Source of the DNA: Rhizorhapis sp. SPR117
Lineage (GTDB): Bacteria > Pseudomonadota > Alphaproteobacteria > Sphingomonadales > Sphingomonadaceae
Assembly (NCBI RefSeq): GCF_021742065.1
Contig: NZ_JAKKIE010000038.1
Coordinates: 1-39,925 of the forward strand
Length of the DNA stretch: 39,925 bases
Reading direction: 5' to 3'
Shown here: positions 8,603-16,250 of the stretch, piece after piece
Layout of the letters: every line of letters starts with the position of its first letter
Position numbering within the stretch: position 1 is the stretch's first letter
Made by a program: the position numbers and the translations under genes
The notes under the pieces: generated by a model
Database searches by the model: none
What the model was told of the DNA's origin: nothing
What the model saw: only the letters and a program-made list of their open reading frames with translations

Positions 8603-9064
8603 TCAGGCTGCTTGCCGGGCGCAGTCGGCGGCGAGGCCGAGGTCGGATGCCGTCGGCATCGAGGGATTTGCTGCGAGCCGATCGAAAGCGGCGGTGAGAT
8701 CCTTGATCGATGTCCAGGTGCATGCGTTCCCTGGATCGCTGTCGAGGAGGAAGACGACGGGCAGGAGGTCCGCAGTCATTTCAGGGAAGATGGTGCGTAC
8801 CGCCGCGGTCTCGAGACGCTTGGCCAGCAGGCCGATATCGGCCGCCAGTGCGCGCCGTCGGCCATCGGGAATGAGGAAATAGCGGTCCGGTGCGATGATT
8901 TGGGCCAGGCGAACACAGGCCAGGCGACCCGCCACGCGCGGTGCGGCAACGCAGCTGACCAAAGCGCGTCGATCCGTGCCGATATCCTCGGCAGGGACCA
9001 GGGCGCGATATTCATAAAAGGGCAGCGTCCCGCGGATGCGCGTCCGTGTGACGATAATGTCCAT
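8603..9064 (-). CDS. Hypothetical protein, 153 aa
   Basis: Starts MDIIVTRTRIRGTLPFYEYRA at 9064, preceded by GAGGAAA. The N-terminal half is probably beta-rich (YEYRALVPAED, RALVSCVAAP). The C-terminal half is helical, with a hydrophobic LLPVVFLLDSD segment too short and flanked too closely by charges to be a membrane anchor. It is the second gene of the run headed by 9076-9723. No known domain seen. Confidence 0.65.
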   Translation of the reverse strand: MDIIVTRTRIRGTLPFYEYRALVPAEDIGTDRRALVSCVAAPRVAGRLACVRLAQIIAPDRYFLIPDGRRRALAADIGLLAKRLETAAVRTIFPEMTADLLPVVFLLDSDPGNACTWTSIKDLTAAFDRLAANPSMPTASDLGLAADCARQAA

Positions 9065-9075
9065 GGGAGATTTCC

Positions 9076-9723
9076 TCAGGCTACGAGCCGAGCGGGCGCA
9101 GCGTCGGGTTCTGTGAGGTGGAGTTCGCGGCGCAGTCGCGCGGCGAAGCGATCGCACTGGAGGAGGTCATGGACCGATGCCCAGCGATTCCGATCGCCGC
9201 AGTGGTCCTTGCGGCCCTTGACCCGGCGGAACATGACCTCATGACCGGGACCGAGGGCGCTGAGACTCAGCTGGACGTAGACTTCCTCACCATGCAGGGT
9301 GATATCGCCGCTGGCTGCCGGTCCGGCCTTGTTCGAACGGATGTCGTAGCTGTCATCGGCAAGACCGAGCGCCGCGGCGAGCCGCTTGAGGGCCTTGCGG
9401 CCGTCGCTGTGGAAGAGCTTCTTGGCGGGCGCATCGTAGCTGACGCCCTTGTGCGCGAGCGCGATCAGCGCGGGCCGGCGCCGAAGCTCGGCAACTGCGT
9501 CCATGCAGGCGCGACGCAGGGTCGTATCGTTGGCGCCGAGTCCAGCGGCGACCGTTCCAAGGTGCCGTGCGAGCAGCAACACCGCAGGATCGGTGTCCGA
9601 GGATTTGCCGGCGTTGCGGCAGTCCTCGATGGCGGCGGTCAGCGCATGGAGGCAGGCCGACAAGGTCGTGAGGGCGGCAGGATCGAGCGCCTGTTGGAAG
9701 CGAAAAGCGATATCGTAGGACAC
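9076..9723 (-). CDS. Hypothetical protein, 215 aa
   Basis: Begins with GTG at 9723 (VSYDIAFRFQQ) behind a GGGAG site. The N-terminal ~130 residues are largely helical and Ala/Leu-rich. The C-terminal part holds DITLHGEEVYVQLS and a basic, Cys/His-containing stretch (RRVKGRKDHCGDRNRW). A polypurine leader lies about 46 bases upstream. This is the first gene of a minus-strand operon running to at least 7074. Function unknown. Confidence 0.65.
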   Translation of the reverse strand: MSYDIAFRFQQALDPAALTTLSACLHALTAAIEDCRNAGKSSDTDPAVLLLARHLGTVAAGLGANDTTLRRACMDAVAELRRRPALIALAHKGVSYDAPAKKLFHSDGRKALKRLAAALGLADDSYDIRSNKAGPAASGDITLHGEEVYVQLSLSALGPGHEVMFRRVKGRKDHCGDRNRWASVHDLLQCDRFAARLRRELHLTEPDAAPARLVA

Positions 9724-9768
9724 GGAGGTGGCTCCCGGCGTACGGACGCGTCGTCACGCCCGCCCATC

Positions 9769-9790
9769 GCCCCCCCTCTCCGCTTCCCTT
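9769..9790 (-). promoter_or_regulatory. Polypurine leader tract
   Basis: Minus-strand GAAGGGAAGCGGAGAGGGGG, ~46 bases before the start at 9723. Confidence 0.45.
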
Positions 9791-10016
9791 CGCGACGCGC
9801 GGATGTTCGAACCAACGACGCGCGAGAATCCGGATTGGGCAATGGATGGTTCAGAAGAGCCTGTCGCGGAAAGCGTTGAGGCGCCCGAGGCGGAGATTTC
9901 ATCCAAAATGGCGCGTCAACTGTTGATGGCTGCAGGCGTTGTGGCAATATTGGCTTGGCGCTGAGCTTGAACCGCCGGATCAGCCGGCGCCGATGCTTGC
10001 TGGAGAAACTTGCCGG

Positions 10017-10598
10017 ATGATGTCGAAACATGCGACGTCTGGAGCTCTTCTCGAGAGCGGATCATCCGCGGTGCCGATGGCCAATCCCCTGATCGTTGCG
10101 CTCAGCGCTTGGGATCTGATCAGCATCCGAACATATGGTTGCCTGGTGACGGCTACTCGCTGGTTCGAACCGGGAGAGGGACCGGGCGGAATTGCGATTG
10201 AAGCGCTTCGGCTCGGCGATGTGGCGGTCGTTTCGGCACGCGACATGTTGAGAGTGCCCAATTTCGGCCGCCGCTGCTATTTTGATCTCTACGCCGCGAT
10301 GAAGATGTTCGGCTGGTCCTGGGGCCACGCTTTGGAGCGCGAGACCGAGCAAGACCGCCGCAGGATGGAGGCAGCCCTGGCAGCCCGCGCGCATCTGGCG
10401 ACGCAGCGGCGTGAAGCGCTGGAGCGCGCCGGCGCGCTGAGGGATCTACACGACCGGGAGGGTCTGACGCGCAAGGACATTGCGCGGCGGGTTGGTCTGT
10501 CCGAAAGCGTTGTTCAGCGGAAGATTGCCGAGATCAGGAAGGTCGAGGAGATGCGTTCGCGATATCCGCTCATGCATGGCGAGCGGACCTTGAACTAG
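10017..10598 (+). CDS. Putative regulator: RpoA-CTD-like region plus HTH
   Basis: About 193 residues. Residues ~24-102 resemble the RNA polymerase alpha C-terminal domain: a hydrophobic helix (VALSAWDLISIRTYGCL), then a second helix (AIEALRLGDVAVVSARDMLRV), then PNFGRRCYFDLYAAM. The last stretch matches the PNLGKKSL-EIK helix-hairpin-helix that binds UP-element DNA. After a charged linker, residues ~150-172 (TRKDIARRVGLSESVVQRKI) form a helix-turn-helix. The pairing suggests a DNA-binding transcription factor. It stands alone on the plus strand, divergent from the operon at 9723. The start is uncertain (ATG at 9939, 9993, 10017 or 10077); 10017 has GGAG at a slightly long distance. Confidence 0.65.
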   Translation: MMSKHATSGALLESGSSAVPMANPLIVALSAWDLISIRTYGCLVTATRWFEPGEGPGGIAIEALRLGDVAVVSARDMLRVPNFGRRCYFDLYAAMKMFGWSWGHALERETEQDRRRMEAALAARAHLATQRREALERAGALRDLHDREGLTRKDIARRVGLSESVVQRKIAEIRKVEEMRSRYPLMHGERTLN

Positions 10599-10725
10599 GT
10601 CGGGTGAAAGAGGACGCGCTTGGTGTCACGCGCTAGTTCGCGGCTCGCGATCGTGGGCTTCGATCAAAATCGCGATCATCCCATCGAATCCGCTGGATGA
10701 TCGTGATGATGTCAGACGCGGGCCA

Positions 10726-10971
10726 TTACTGGCAAAACTCGGCCCACAGGACGTCCGGATTGGCAAATTCATGAGTAAAGACCGGGCGGCGGAGCAAGGC
10801 GCTCACGCCTTCCATGAAGCGCGTGAACGGCATGCATAGACAATCCTGTCCGAGCTGAAAGAGGGCGCATTCCTCAAAGCGAGAGCGATTTCTAGCGGTC
10901 GCCCTCGGCAAAGCGGATCGCTTGTTCGCGGGTGAGTTCGCGGGTTGATCGGCGCGTGCTGGATCGGCCAT
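10726..10971 (-). CDS. Possible small protein, 35-81 aa
   Basis: The frame ending at 10726 has a convincing C-terminal part, FEECALFQLGQDCLCMPF then LLRRPVFTHEFANPDVL. The first 30 codons look like a shadow of the small gene at 10892-11005. A shorter start at 10833 (MPFTRFMEG) has AGGA six bases upstream. It may be the last gene of the PAPS-reductase-like operon. Unknown function. Confidence 0.35.
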   Translation of the reverse strand: MADPARADQPANSPANKRSALPRATARNRSRFEECALFQLGQDCLCMPFTRFMEGVSALLRRPVFTHEFANPDVLWAEFCQ

Positions 10972-11005
10972 CGAGCATGGGGTCCTCGTTGCGACGATAG
11001 CGCAT
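10892..11005 (-). CDS. Possible 37-aa protein
   Basis: A short frame, MRYRRNEDPMLDGRSS to LTREQAIRFAEGDR, begins 24 bases after the stop of the PAPS-reductase-like gene. Its composition is protein-like and basic. No clear ribosome binding site, so it is tentative. Confidence 0.35.
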   Translation of the reverse strand: MRYRRNEDPMLDGRSSTRRSTRELTREQAIRFAEGDR

Positions 11006-11028
11006 GATGACGGCGAAATGGCGGCGCT

Positions 11029-12183
11029 TCAGGGACGCGGAATGGCGGTCTTCGTGGCCCGGCCGTGCTTGGCGGCGATCAGAGCGGCGAAACGGGTTCG
11101 TACTGCCGCCGCGTCGGGATACAGATCGTCGAGGTTGTGCCGGCGCAGGATCCGCGAGCGGGCAGCTGCGATCAGCGTGGACTCGGCAAGGCTGGGCATG
11201 CGTGGCGGCCAGCCTTTGACGAAGCGCAGCCCTACCGGCATCGCTGCTTCGATATGTCGGCGCCCGGCCGCATCGCGTTTGGCCCGTTCGATGTCCTTCT
11301 GCAAGGAAGCGGGCAGGAGTCCGGGCGCAACGTCTGCAAGCCAGCGTTGCGGCTGGAAGGAGAATGTCGAATGGGCCTCGATCGACACGAGATGGCGGTA
11401 GAGATCGCGGTTAGAGCTGGCACGGGAGGCAGCCTCAAGGTCGCGGCCCGAGGCGAGCACGCAAAAGGCGCAGGAGAGACGCGTCGAATGATAGCGGCAG
11501 TAGGCTTCGTGGAGCGGGAGATCGTGCCGCTCATGGGCCGCAAAAACCTGATCGGCGGTCCAATCGACCAACGGATGCCAGCTGATCATGCGGGTGCCCG
11601 CTTGATTTCGGGCTTTGGCGAAGCGGTCGTCGATGCGCGAGATGGGAGTCGTGCGCCGGACGGCACTTTCCTCGCGGCGCAGACCGACGACGGACACGAT
11701 CGTTTCTCCGCGGAAGCGGCGCGCCAACTCCGGTCCGATGATCTGGGCCTTCATCTCCGAGGTGCAGAAGCGGAGCGAGGATGACGACCATGGCCCGATG
11801 AGATTGTAGGTTTCGAGCGCCTCGTAGCGGCGTTTGCCGCTCTCGAAGCGTTGTTCCCACCGCGCGACCATATCGCCCGCACCGCGCCGGACGACCAGCA
11901 GCGGCAAGCCGAGTCGGGCCGCTACCGCGTCGACGGTGGCCGGTGTCGATCGCCATTCGGCGCGGCCGAGGTCGGCATGAATGGCGAGGCGGCGGTCAGG
12001 CGGATGACCGAGCCGGTCGAGCAATGCGATCGTGGCATGCGCGGCGACCGTCGAGTCCTTGCCGCCGGACAGACTGAACGCGAACCAGGCGTGGCGCTCG
12101 ATGGTGGCGAGAATGGCGGGATCGAGCGCGACGGCAGGCGCCGATCCGGGACAAGGCCGGATCGCCGGGCATGGCTTTGGCAT
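11029..12183 (-). CDS. PAPS-reductase-like PP-loop enzyme
   Basis: A 384-residue protein of the adenine nucleotide alpha-hydrolase fold. The PP-loop SGGKDS (39-44) would bind and activate ATP or an adenylylated substrate. Cys140 (RFCTSEMK), Cys229, and Cys238/Cys241 (SCAFC) are placed like the cysteines that hold a 4Fe-4S cluster in APS reductases, DndC and related thiolation enzymes. Such proteins are common in phages and plasmids with unknown substrates. True assimilatory PAPS reductase is unlikely, as no sulfate-assimilation genes are nearby. The N-terminal ~20 residues are Pro/Cys-rich. A polypurine leader lies ~36 bases upstream. A role in sulfur-based nucleic-acid modification is an inference. 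Confidence 0.75.
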   Translation of the reverse strand: MPKPCPAIRPCPGSAPAVALDPAILATIERHAWFAFSLSGGKDSTVAAHATIALLDRLGHPPDRRLAIHADLGRAEWRSTPATVDAVAARLGLPLLVVRRGAGDMVARWEQRFESGKRRYEALETYNLIGPWSSSSLRFCTSEMKAQIIGPELARRFRGETIVSVVGLRREESAVRRTTPISRIDDRFAKARNQAGTRMISWHPLVDWTADQVFAAHERHDLPLHEAYCRYHSTRLSCAFCVLASGRDLEAASRASSNRDLYRHLVSIEAHSTFSFQPQRWLADVAPGLLPASLQKDIERAKRDAAGRRHIEAAMPVGLRFVKGWPPRMPSLAESTLIAAARSRILRRHNLDDLYPDAAAVRTRFAALIAAKHGRATKTAIPRP

Positions 12184-12218
12184 GGAAAGCTCCTGACCGC
12201 TCCCGAAGGGAGCGCACG

Positions 12219-12239
12219 CCTCCTTTCTCCCTCCCCTTC
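12219..12239 (-). promoter_or_regulatory. Polypurine leader tract
   Basis: Minus-strand GAAGGGGAGGGAGAAAGGAG, ~36 bases before the PAPS-reductase-like gene. Confidence 0.5.
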
Positions 12240-12319
12240 GTCGAGGCGCGTGGTCAGGATCTATCGAAGATCATGGCTCAGGCGACGGTGATGCGCGAGG
12301 CGTTTGACGTGGAGTGTGG

Positions 12320-12775
12320 TCAGCATTCTATGGCAGCGACGTGTCCTTTGGCGGCGTAGTCGATAATTTTGCCGTCACGTGTGACAACGGGCATCCGGTG
12401 AAGCCGGGCGGTCGCGATGATGAACCTGTCGGCGGGATCGCCGTGCAGCGGGTCGGGCAGGAGCGAGGACGCAATCGCGATTTCCGGGAGCAAGGGCGCT
12501 TCCCGGATCGCTGGTCCGCTCATGAAGCGAGCGAACCAGCTTTGCGGATCTGGCAGGAAGGAGATGGCCGGTGCCTTGTCGCCGCGAACGCGACTCAGCA
12601 ATCCCACTTCCCACGCGCTCGCCGGCGAGACGAACACCCCATCGGCCAGGGCCGCATGGGTGATGGCCCCGAGCGCTGCCGGAGCGATTGGATCGCCATT
12701 GGCCAGCCAGATAACGGCACATGTGTCGAGCAGCACTGCTCGAGGGTTGTCGGTTTCCCCTCCGGCCGCGCTCAT
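12320..12775 (-). CDS. vapC: PIN-domain toxin, VapC type
   Basis: A 151-residue PIN-domain ribonuclease toxin. The acidic active-site set is visible: Asp17 (LLDTCAVIWL), Glu56 (SAWEVGLL), Asp113/Asp116 (GDPADRFIIATA) and Asp134 (TRDGKI). The last two motifs are characteristic of the PIN family whose partner is a Phd/YefM antitoxin. Its start overlaps the antitoxin stop by ATGA. It should cleave RNA when the antitoxin is lost and so help maintain the element. The N-terminus is slightly longer than usual (about 12 extra residues) and a later start is possible. Confidence 0.9.
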   Translation of the reverse strand: MSAAGGETDNPRAVLLDTCAVIWLANGDPIAPAALGAITHAALADGVFVSPASAWEVGLLSRVRGDKAPAISFLPDPQSWFARFMSGPAIREAPLLPEIAIASSLLPDPLHGDPADRFIIATARLHRMPVVTRDGKIIDYAAKGHVAAIEC

Positions 12776-13041
12776 CCGTGGAGCTTTCCGTCCTGGGCGT
12801 TCAGCGGTTCATCGAGCACGGGAGCGAGGAGATCGACGCCCGTGGGCACTGAAACGGACCCGCGCATGAAGCCGTGCAGTCCCTCGATCGCATCGGTCGT
12901 ACTGGGAGGCGGCGTCAGCACCGCGACGGCTCGGCCGCGCTTGGTGATCGTCACCTGGTCGACATCGTGACGGGCCAGTCGATCGAGGATAGCAAGGCAG
13001 TTGGTCTTGAAGTCCGCGGCGCCATAGGTTTCTGCCCGCAT
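12772..13041 (-). CDS. Phd/YefM-type antitoxin of the PIN toxin
   Basis: An 89-residue antitoxin. The N-terminal half (AADFKTNCLAILDRL, then QVTITKRGRAVAVLTPP) is the standard Phd/YefM DNA-binding fold. The C-terminal half would wrap the toxin. The start at 13041 has AGGAG at optimal distance. A promoter and a 7-bp inverted repeat lie directly upstream, consistent with autorepression by the antitoxin or the antitoxin-toxin complex. Confidence 0.9.
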   Translation of the reverse strand: MRAETYGAADFKTNCLAILDRLARHDVDQVTITKRGRAVAVLTPPPSTTDAIEGLHGFMRGSVSVPTGVDLLAPVLDEPLNAQDGKLHG

Positions 13042-13070
13042 GGCGGTTGCTCCTGGTTATGTCTAGTGAC

Positions 13071-13103
13071 TGGTCATATATGATGACCATAACGAAATGT
13101 CCA
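13071..13103 (-). promoter_or_regulatory. Promoter and operator of the Phd/VapC pair
   Basis: Reading the minus strand, TGGACA (13098-13103) and TATATG (13075-13080) are 17 bases apart and resemble -35 and -10 boxes. The -10 box is embedded in a perfect inverted repeat, TGGTCAT - five bases - ATGACCA (13071-13089). Binding there would block RNA polymerase, so this is the likely autoregulatory operator. Confidence 0.75.
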
Positions 13104-13192
13104 TTGTTCGGTGACGTGATGCCGACGCCCGGGCTGATCGCGGGGCTGGATTGAACGAGAAGCCTTCGTGAAGAGCGCGGCACCTTATGGTA

Positions 13193-13372
13193 TCAGGCCT
13201 CGTCGTCCGGTTCGATGACGTCGCGCAGGATTGCGGTCAGAGCGTCGTTGATCGAGATGAGCAGACCGCGGCGCGCGTTTCCTCCCAACCGGTCGAGGAA
13301 TCGATCGGGGATGAGATTATTGACGGCATGGGTCGCCTCGTCGACCAGCTGGTCGAATTCATCTTCACTCAT
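13193..13372 (-). CDS. Small acidic hypothetical protein, 59 aa
   Basis: MSEDEFDQLVDEATHAVNNL through RDVIEPDDEA, strongly acidic, helical in appearance and with no cysteine. The start overlaps the stop of the gene upstream (13369) by ATGA. It is the last gene of the run that begins at 15113. No family recognised. Confidence 0.65.
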   Translation of the reverse strand: MSEDEFDQLVDEATHAVNNLIPDRFLDRLGGNARRGLLISINDALTAILRDVIEPDDEA

Positions 13373-13846
13373 GTCGCGCTTTCCAGATCTTGAGCGACGG
13401 CGGCGATTTCGCGGGCGCGGTCCAGCATGCCGGGAGGCAATTCGCGCGCGCCCTCATCATTGATCGGCAAGGCATCGATTTCGTCGATGATCCCGGCAAG
13501 CTCGATCAGCAGTGTTCGAAGCTTATCGCCATGCTGTGCCAGCTCCTGTTTTGCGGCCCTATAGACGTTGGTACGGGCGGCGCCATCGGTATAGCTCACG
13601 ATGCGGCGTGCGGCACCTGCGATCGGTTCCGCATGAATCTGGGTCGACGGGTACCACCGCCTTGGCCAGCCAGTTGCGAACCAGGCCCACTTTGCCGGCA
13701 TAGGTTTCATCGCCGATCATGGCGTCGTTCCAATAGCCGGTGGCGACGGTCAGCAGGTCGGCCGCGCTATCGCGGCCCGGCGCTTCCCGGAAATCCAGCT
13801 CCGCCTCATCGAGCGTCTTCTCCGTCACGGTCCGCGTTTGTCCCAT
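13369..13846 (-). pseudogene. Unknown gene with an apparent frameshift
   Basis: The N-terminal part (MGQTRTVTEKTLDEAELDF to NWLAKAVVP; start 13846 with GGAG upstream) and the C-terminal part (STQIHAEPIAGAARRIV to AAVAQDLESAT; stop 13369) are both protein-like but in different frames. Each frame turns into shadow sequence beyond about 13650, near GGTACCCGTCGACC. One base gained or lost there would join them into a ~158-residue protein. This is either a real frameshift or a sequencing error. The C-terminal part is helical (LRTLLIELAGIIDEIDALP). Confidence 0.6.
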
Positions 13847-14213
13847 TGCGCTTCTCCATCAGAGCGGCCCTGACTTTCTCGGACCAGGCCCCGGGATTGT
13901 TGTGATGTTCGAGGAACTCATGCGCCCACTGGAACACGGTCTCGCTATCCGCCTCGACGGTGGTCAGCGCATCACCATAATCGGAGTGGTGAGCGCCCTT
14001 GCAGCTGTTCTTCATGAAGATGAGCGCGCCCGCGCACATCGCGCGGGCGTCGGTTCCGTCGCCCGGGATGGTCTTGTGGCAGGGCAGCGGTGGCCCATCG
14101 AACTGGACTTGCTGCGTGAACTCCTCTGCGCGATAGCCGCCGAGCCAGCCGGCCGGATGCTTGCGGCGCCACGGGCATTCATCGCAGGGCTGCTTGAGGA
14201 TGGCCTTAGTCAT
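13806..14213 (-). CDS. Cys-rich protein, CxxCPWR motif, 135 aa
   Basis: Starts MTKAILKQPCDECPWRRKHPAG. Four further positions look like metal or Fe-S ligands: the Cys in PLPCHKTIPG, the Cys in ARAMCAGALIF and the Cys in KNSCKGAHH. This arrangement recalls the small family DUF6283, whose proteins begin with CxxCPWR, but I cannot confirm it. The C-terminus is helical with several His residues (HEFLEHHNN). It overlaps the upstream gene by 8 bases and the downstream one by about 40. An open extension to 14342 is shadow. Function unknown. Confidence 0.65.
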   Translation of the reverse strand: MTKAILKQPCDECPWRRKHPAGWLGGYRAEEFTQQVQFDGPPLPCHKTIPGDGTDARAMCAGALIFMKNSCKGAHHSDYGDALTTVEADSETVFQWAHEFLEHHNNPGAWSEKVRAALMEKRNGTNADRDGEDAR

Positions 14214-14574
14214 GGCCGCCGCCGAAGCCGTCGGTGCCCAGTTCGCCGCGATCCCCGATGAACTGGGAATATTTTTCATCCCACGGGGGCGGCAGGATTT
14301 CGACCGAGTTGTCATCGATCTGGATGCCGGGAGGGCTCGCACCGGGATCGAAGATCATGCCGAGACATTCGCCGATGTCTGGCGTATCGCGGTCCCCGCA
14401 GATCGCGACGAACCCGTCGTGAAGCGCGCTGCCCAGGCGGGTCGGTTCGGCCGGGTCATATACCTCGTAGCGAAGATGCACGCCTGCATAGATGCCAAAG
14501 GCGTGATCCCACATGGCCTGAGAGTCGATTATCTCTACATGGAGGGTGATGCTCGCAGTGGTGCCGCCTGCCAT
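14206..14574 (-). CDS. Hypothetical protein, 122 aa
   Basis: Starts MAGGTTASITLHVEIIDSQAM at 14574, immediately after the stop of the upstream gene (14577). It reads like a compact alpha-beta protein: HVEIIDSQAMWDHAF, LRYEVYDPAEPTRLG, DGFVAICGD. The C-terminus ends GTDGFGGGHD, a Gly-rich patch like the GFGGG in the neighbouring family protein at 14577-15113. No catalytic motif identified. Confidence 0.65.
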   Translation of the reverse strand: MAGGTTASITLHVEIIDSQAMWDHAFGIYAGVHLRYEVYDPAEPTRLGSALHDGFVAICGDRDTPDIGECLGMIFDPGASPPGIQIDDNSVEILPPPWDEKYSQFIGDRGELGTDGFGGGHD

Positions 14575-14576
14575 GG

Positions 14577-15113
14577 TCAGCGTCCCGCCCGGGGAGTCTG
14601 CAGCGTTCGTTCCACAATCGCGCGCGTGGAGTCGCCGAATATCCCGGCCTCGGTGATCACGAAATAGCCACCACCGAACCCGTCCCGCCCGGATTTGTCG
14701 GAGACGATCGTCCATTCGAAGCCGAAGGGTAGTGCTGACTTGCAGACCTTCTGGATCAGCGATGCGAGCGCCGATACATCTGCCTCGTGGCCTTGGATGA
14801 TGGCGACCTTCCCCTTGCCACCGGCGTCGTCAGCGATGCTGGTACGCGCGCCAAAGTCGGGGAAGTCCGGATCGGACCAGAGCGCGAGGAAACTGGCAAA
14901 GGGGTTCTCCTCGTCGTCCCTCAACGGGAAGGTGGCCTTGAATGCCTCGCTACGCTCGGCGTAGCAGGCCCTGGCGGCGTCCATCTCGTCGAGCGGGATC
15001 GCGGCGAATCCCGTGTATATCTGACCCGCGGTCGCAAGACATTCTTCGAGCAGCGCCGCTTCGTCCGGCGTGACGCCAATCGTGAATGCAGTTTCCAGAT
15101 GAGTGCTTTCCAT
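14577..15113 (-). CDS. Paralogous family A protein, 178 aa
   Basis: Starts MESTHLETAFTIGVTPDEAAL with AGGAG upstream. It shares a layout with the proteins at 25962-26630 and 35679-36187: an N-terminal helical region beginning 'F.....T..EAALLEE', then WSDPDFPDFGA (compare CDPDYPTFGA and AGPDYPHLGA), then PFGFEWTIVSDKSGRDGFGGGY (compare PIGFEWAETCSKPWVNEFGGG). No catalytic motif is evident. This copy lacks the C-terminal GYW module found in the 25962 protein. Probable first gene of the run ending at 13193. Confidence 0.7.
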   Translation of the reverse strand: MESTHLETAFTIGVTPDEAALLEECLATAGQIYTGFAAIPLDEMDAARACYAERSEAFKATFPLRDDEENPFASFLALWSDPDFPDFGARTSIADDAGGKGKVAIIQGHEADVSALASLIQKVCKSALPFGFEWTIVSDKSGRDGFGGGYFVITEAGIFGDSTRAIVERTLQTPRAGR

Positions 15114-15269
15114 GTGCGGTCTCCTTGACGCGTTGCCGGGACAATCGAATGCGAGCCGGAGTTCGGGGAGCTGTCGGCGGGAATCCGACGGTGAGCCGGT
15201 GAGCCGGCGCGGATCGCGTTTGTCGTCATGCGTGGTCGCGATCCGGATCGGTGTCCGGAAGGCCTCGCG

Positions 15270-15746
15270 TCAGCGCGGGGCGAGCAGGATGGCGAGCGCC
15301 TCGTCGAGCACGTCGTCGCCGGCGTCATTCACGACGATGGCAGCGGGGTTGGTGGCCCGCACGGCGCGAACGACGATTTCGATTGGGCGCTTGCGGAGGG
15401 GGTACTGGAAAATCTGCCCGTTCTCGATCGTCACGAGATTGGTGCGAAGCAGGCGTTTGACCCTGCGAGCTTCGAGTTCGCGGGAGAGAAGGTCGCTGAC
15501 CTCGATCTCGAGATCATGATCATAGCTGAAGCCGTCATCGACCCGAGGCGACCGGTTGGCCTCGAGCCAGCTATTGACTTCGGCCTCGGTCCAGCGGCCG
15601 ACCTGATGAAAGAAATCCGCGCCGCCCGTGCCCTGGTTGCGGGCATGGAAGGCGAGCTCTCCATCGATGTAGACGTCGGCGGTGTAGGCGCTGGTTTCCT
15701 GCGACAGGGCATCGCTGTAGGTGATGCGGCGCAGTTCGATCTTCAT
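15270..15746 (-). CDS. Conserved hypothetical protein, 158 aa
   Basis: Starts MKIELRRITYSDALSQETSAY with GGAGG upstream. The pattern 'SQETSAYTADVYIDGELAFHARNQGTGGAD' resembles a widespread small plasmid and phage family with no assigned role, in which a beta-rich N-terminal domain carries a conserved N-G-GG turn. The C-terminal part is basic then hydrophobic (RKRPIEIVVRAVRATNPAAIVV). It is preceded by a polypurine leader about 40 bases upstream, so it probably starts its own transcript. Confidence 0.65.
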   Translation of the reverse strand: MKIELRRITYSDALSQETSAYTADVYIDGELAFHARNQGTGGADFFHQVGRWTEAEVNSWLEANRSPRVDDGFSYDHDLEIEVSDLLSRELEARRVKRLLRTNLVTIENGQIFQYPLRKRPIEIVVRAVRATNPAAIVVNDAGDDVLDEALAILLAPR

Positions 15747-15785
15747 GGGAGCCTCCGGACTGCTCCCATGCCGGGAGCATAGCCG

Positions 15786-15802
15786 TCCCCCTCCTCCGCT
15801 CC
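15786..15802 (-). promoter_or_regulatory. Polypurine leader tract
   Basis: Minus-strand GGGAGCGGAGGAGGGGG, ~40 bases before the start at 15746. Confidence 0.45.
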
Positions 15803-15825
15803 CGGGCAGCGCCTCGATGGACAGC

Positions 15826-16011
15826 TTATGCCGGCTGGGCGGTTTCGCCTTCGAGCGTCCAGTGATCTTTCCAGGCGTCCCACTCCGGCTTGTCGGCTTC
15901 GCCGGTGTCGACCAGTTCGCAGGCTTCGTCTTCGGAGGCGGCGATGACGTCCATGACGACTTCGCGCTCGACCCGGAAGATCTGGACGATCCTGACTTTG
16001 AACGTTGCCAT
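15826..16011 (-). CDS. Small hypothetical protein, 61 aa
   Basis: MATFKVRIVQIFRVEREVVM followed by an acidic helix (DVIAASEDEACELVD) and WDAWKDHWTLEG. The strand-helix layout resembles the protein at 16247-16522, so the two may be distant relatives. The start shares a base with the stop of the gene upstream (TGATG). It is the last gene of the coupled cassette headed by the methyltransferase. Confidence 0.65.
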   Translation of the reverse strand: MATFKVRIVQIFRVEREVVMDVIAASEDEACELVDTGEADKPEWDAWKDHWTLEGETAQPA

Positions 16012-16250
16012 CAGAGCGCCTCCACCATGACGCGAAAAGCGGAACCGTCATCCAGCAGCAGCGTGATTTCGACGCCATCCTCATTGTCCCTGCTGGACAG
16101 GGTTTCGATGTTTGCGCGGGTTTCATGCACATCCGAGACGACATGATGTGGCCCGTCCTCGGAACGCTCGAACGCGGACTCGCATTTCTCCATATGGGTT
16201 TCGATCAGCTCGCAGATCATGGCCGCGATCGTGCTTGTTTGGGTGTTCAT
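16011..16250 (-). CDS. Small acidic hypothetical protein, 79 aa
   Basis: Starts MNTQTSTIAAMICELIETHM, a helix, followed by GPHHVVSDVHETRANIETL and a strand pair (GVEITLLLDDGSAFRVMVEAL). Its start overlaps the stop of the upstream gene by ATGA and its stop touches the next start. No family recognised. Its position within the coupled cassette argues for a role linked to its neighbours. Confidence 0.65.
   Translation of the reverse strand: MNTQTSTIAAMICELIETHMEKCESAFERSEDGPHHVVSDVHETRANIETLSSRDNEDGVEITLLLDDGSAFRVMVEAL

Noticed and set aside
6879..8882. Long plus-strand frame of 667 codons
   Set aside because: It is antisense to several minus-strand genes with ribosome binding sites and coupled junctions.
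9728..9964. Plus-strand 78-residue frame ending in a hydrophobic segment
   Set aside because: It covers the polypurine leader of the divergent gene, has no ribosome binding site, and the hydrophobic end is short.
10673..10703. 9-bp inverted repeat (CGATCATCC and GGATGATCG) between convergent genes
   Set aside because: No T-run follows on either strand and no partner is evident. It may be a weak terminator but is not supported.
13630..13660. Programmed ribosomal frameshifting as the explanation for the split gene
   Set aside because: No slippery heptamer or downstream structure was seen. A simple indel explains the data.
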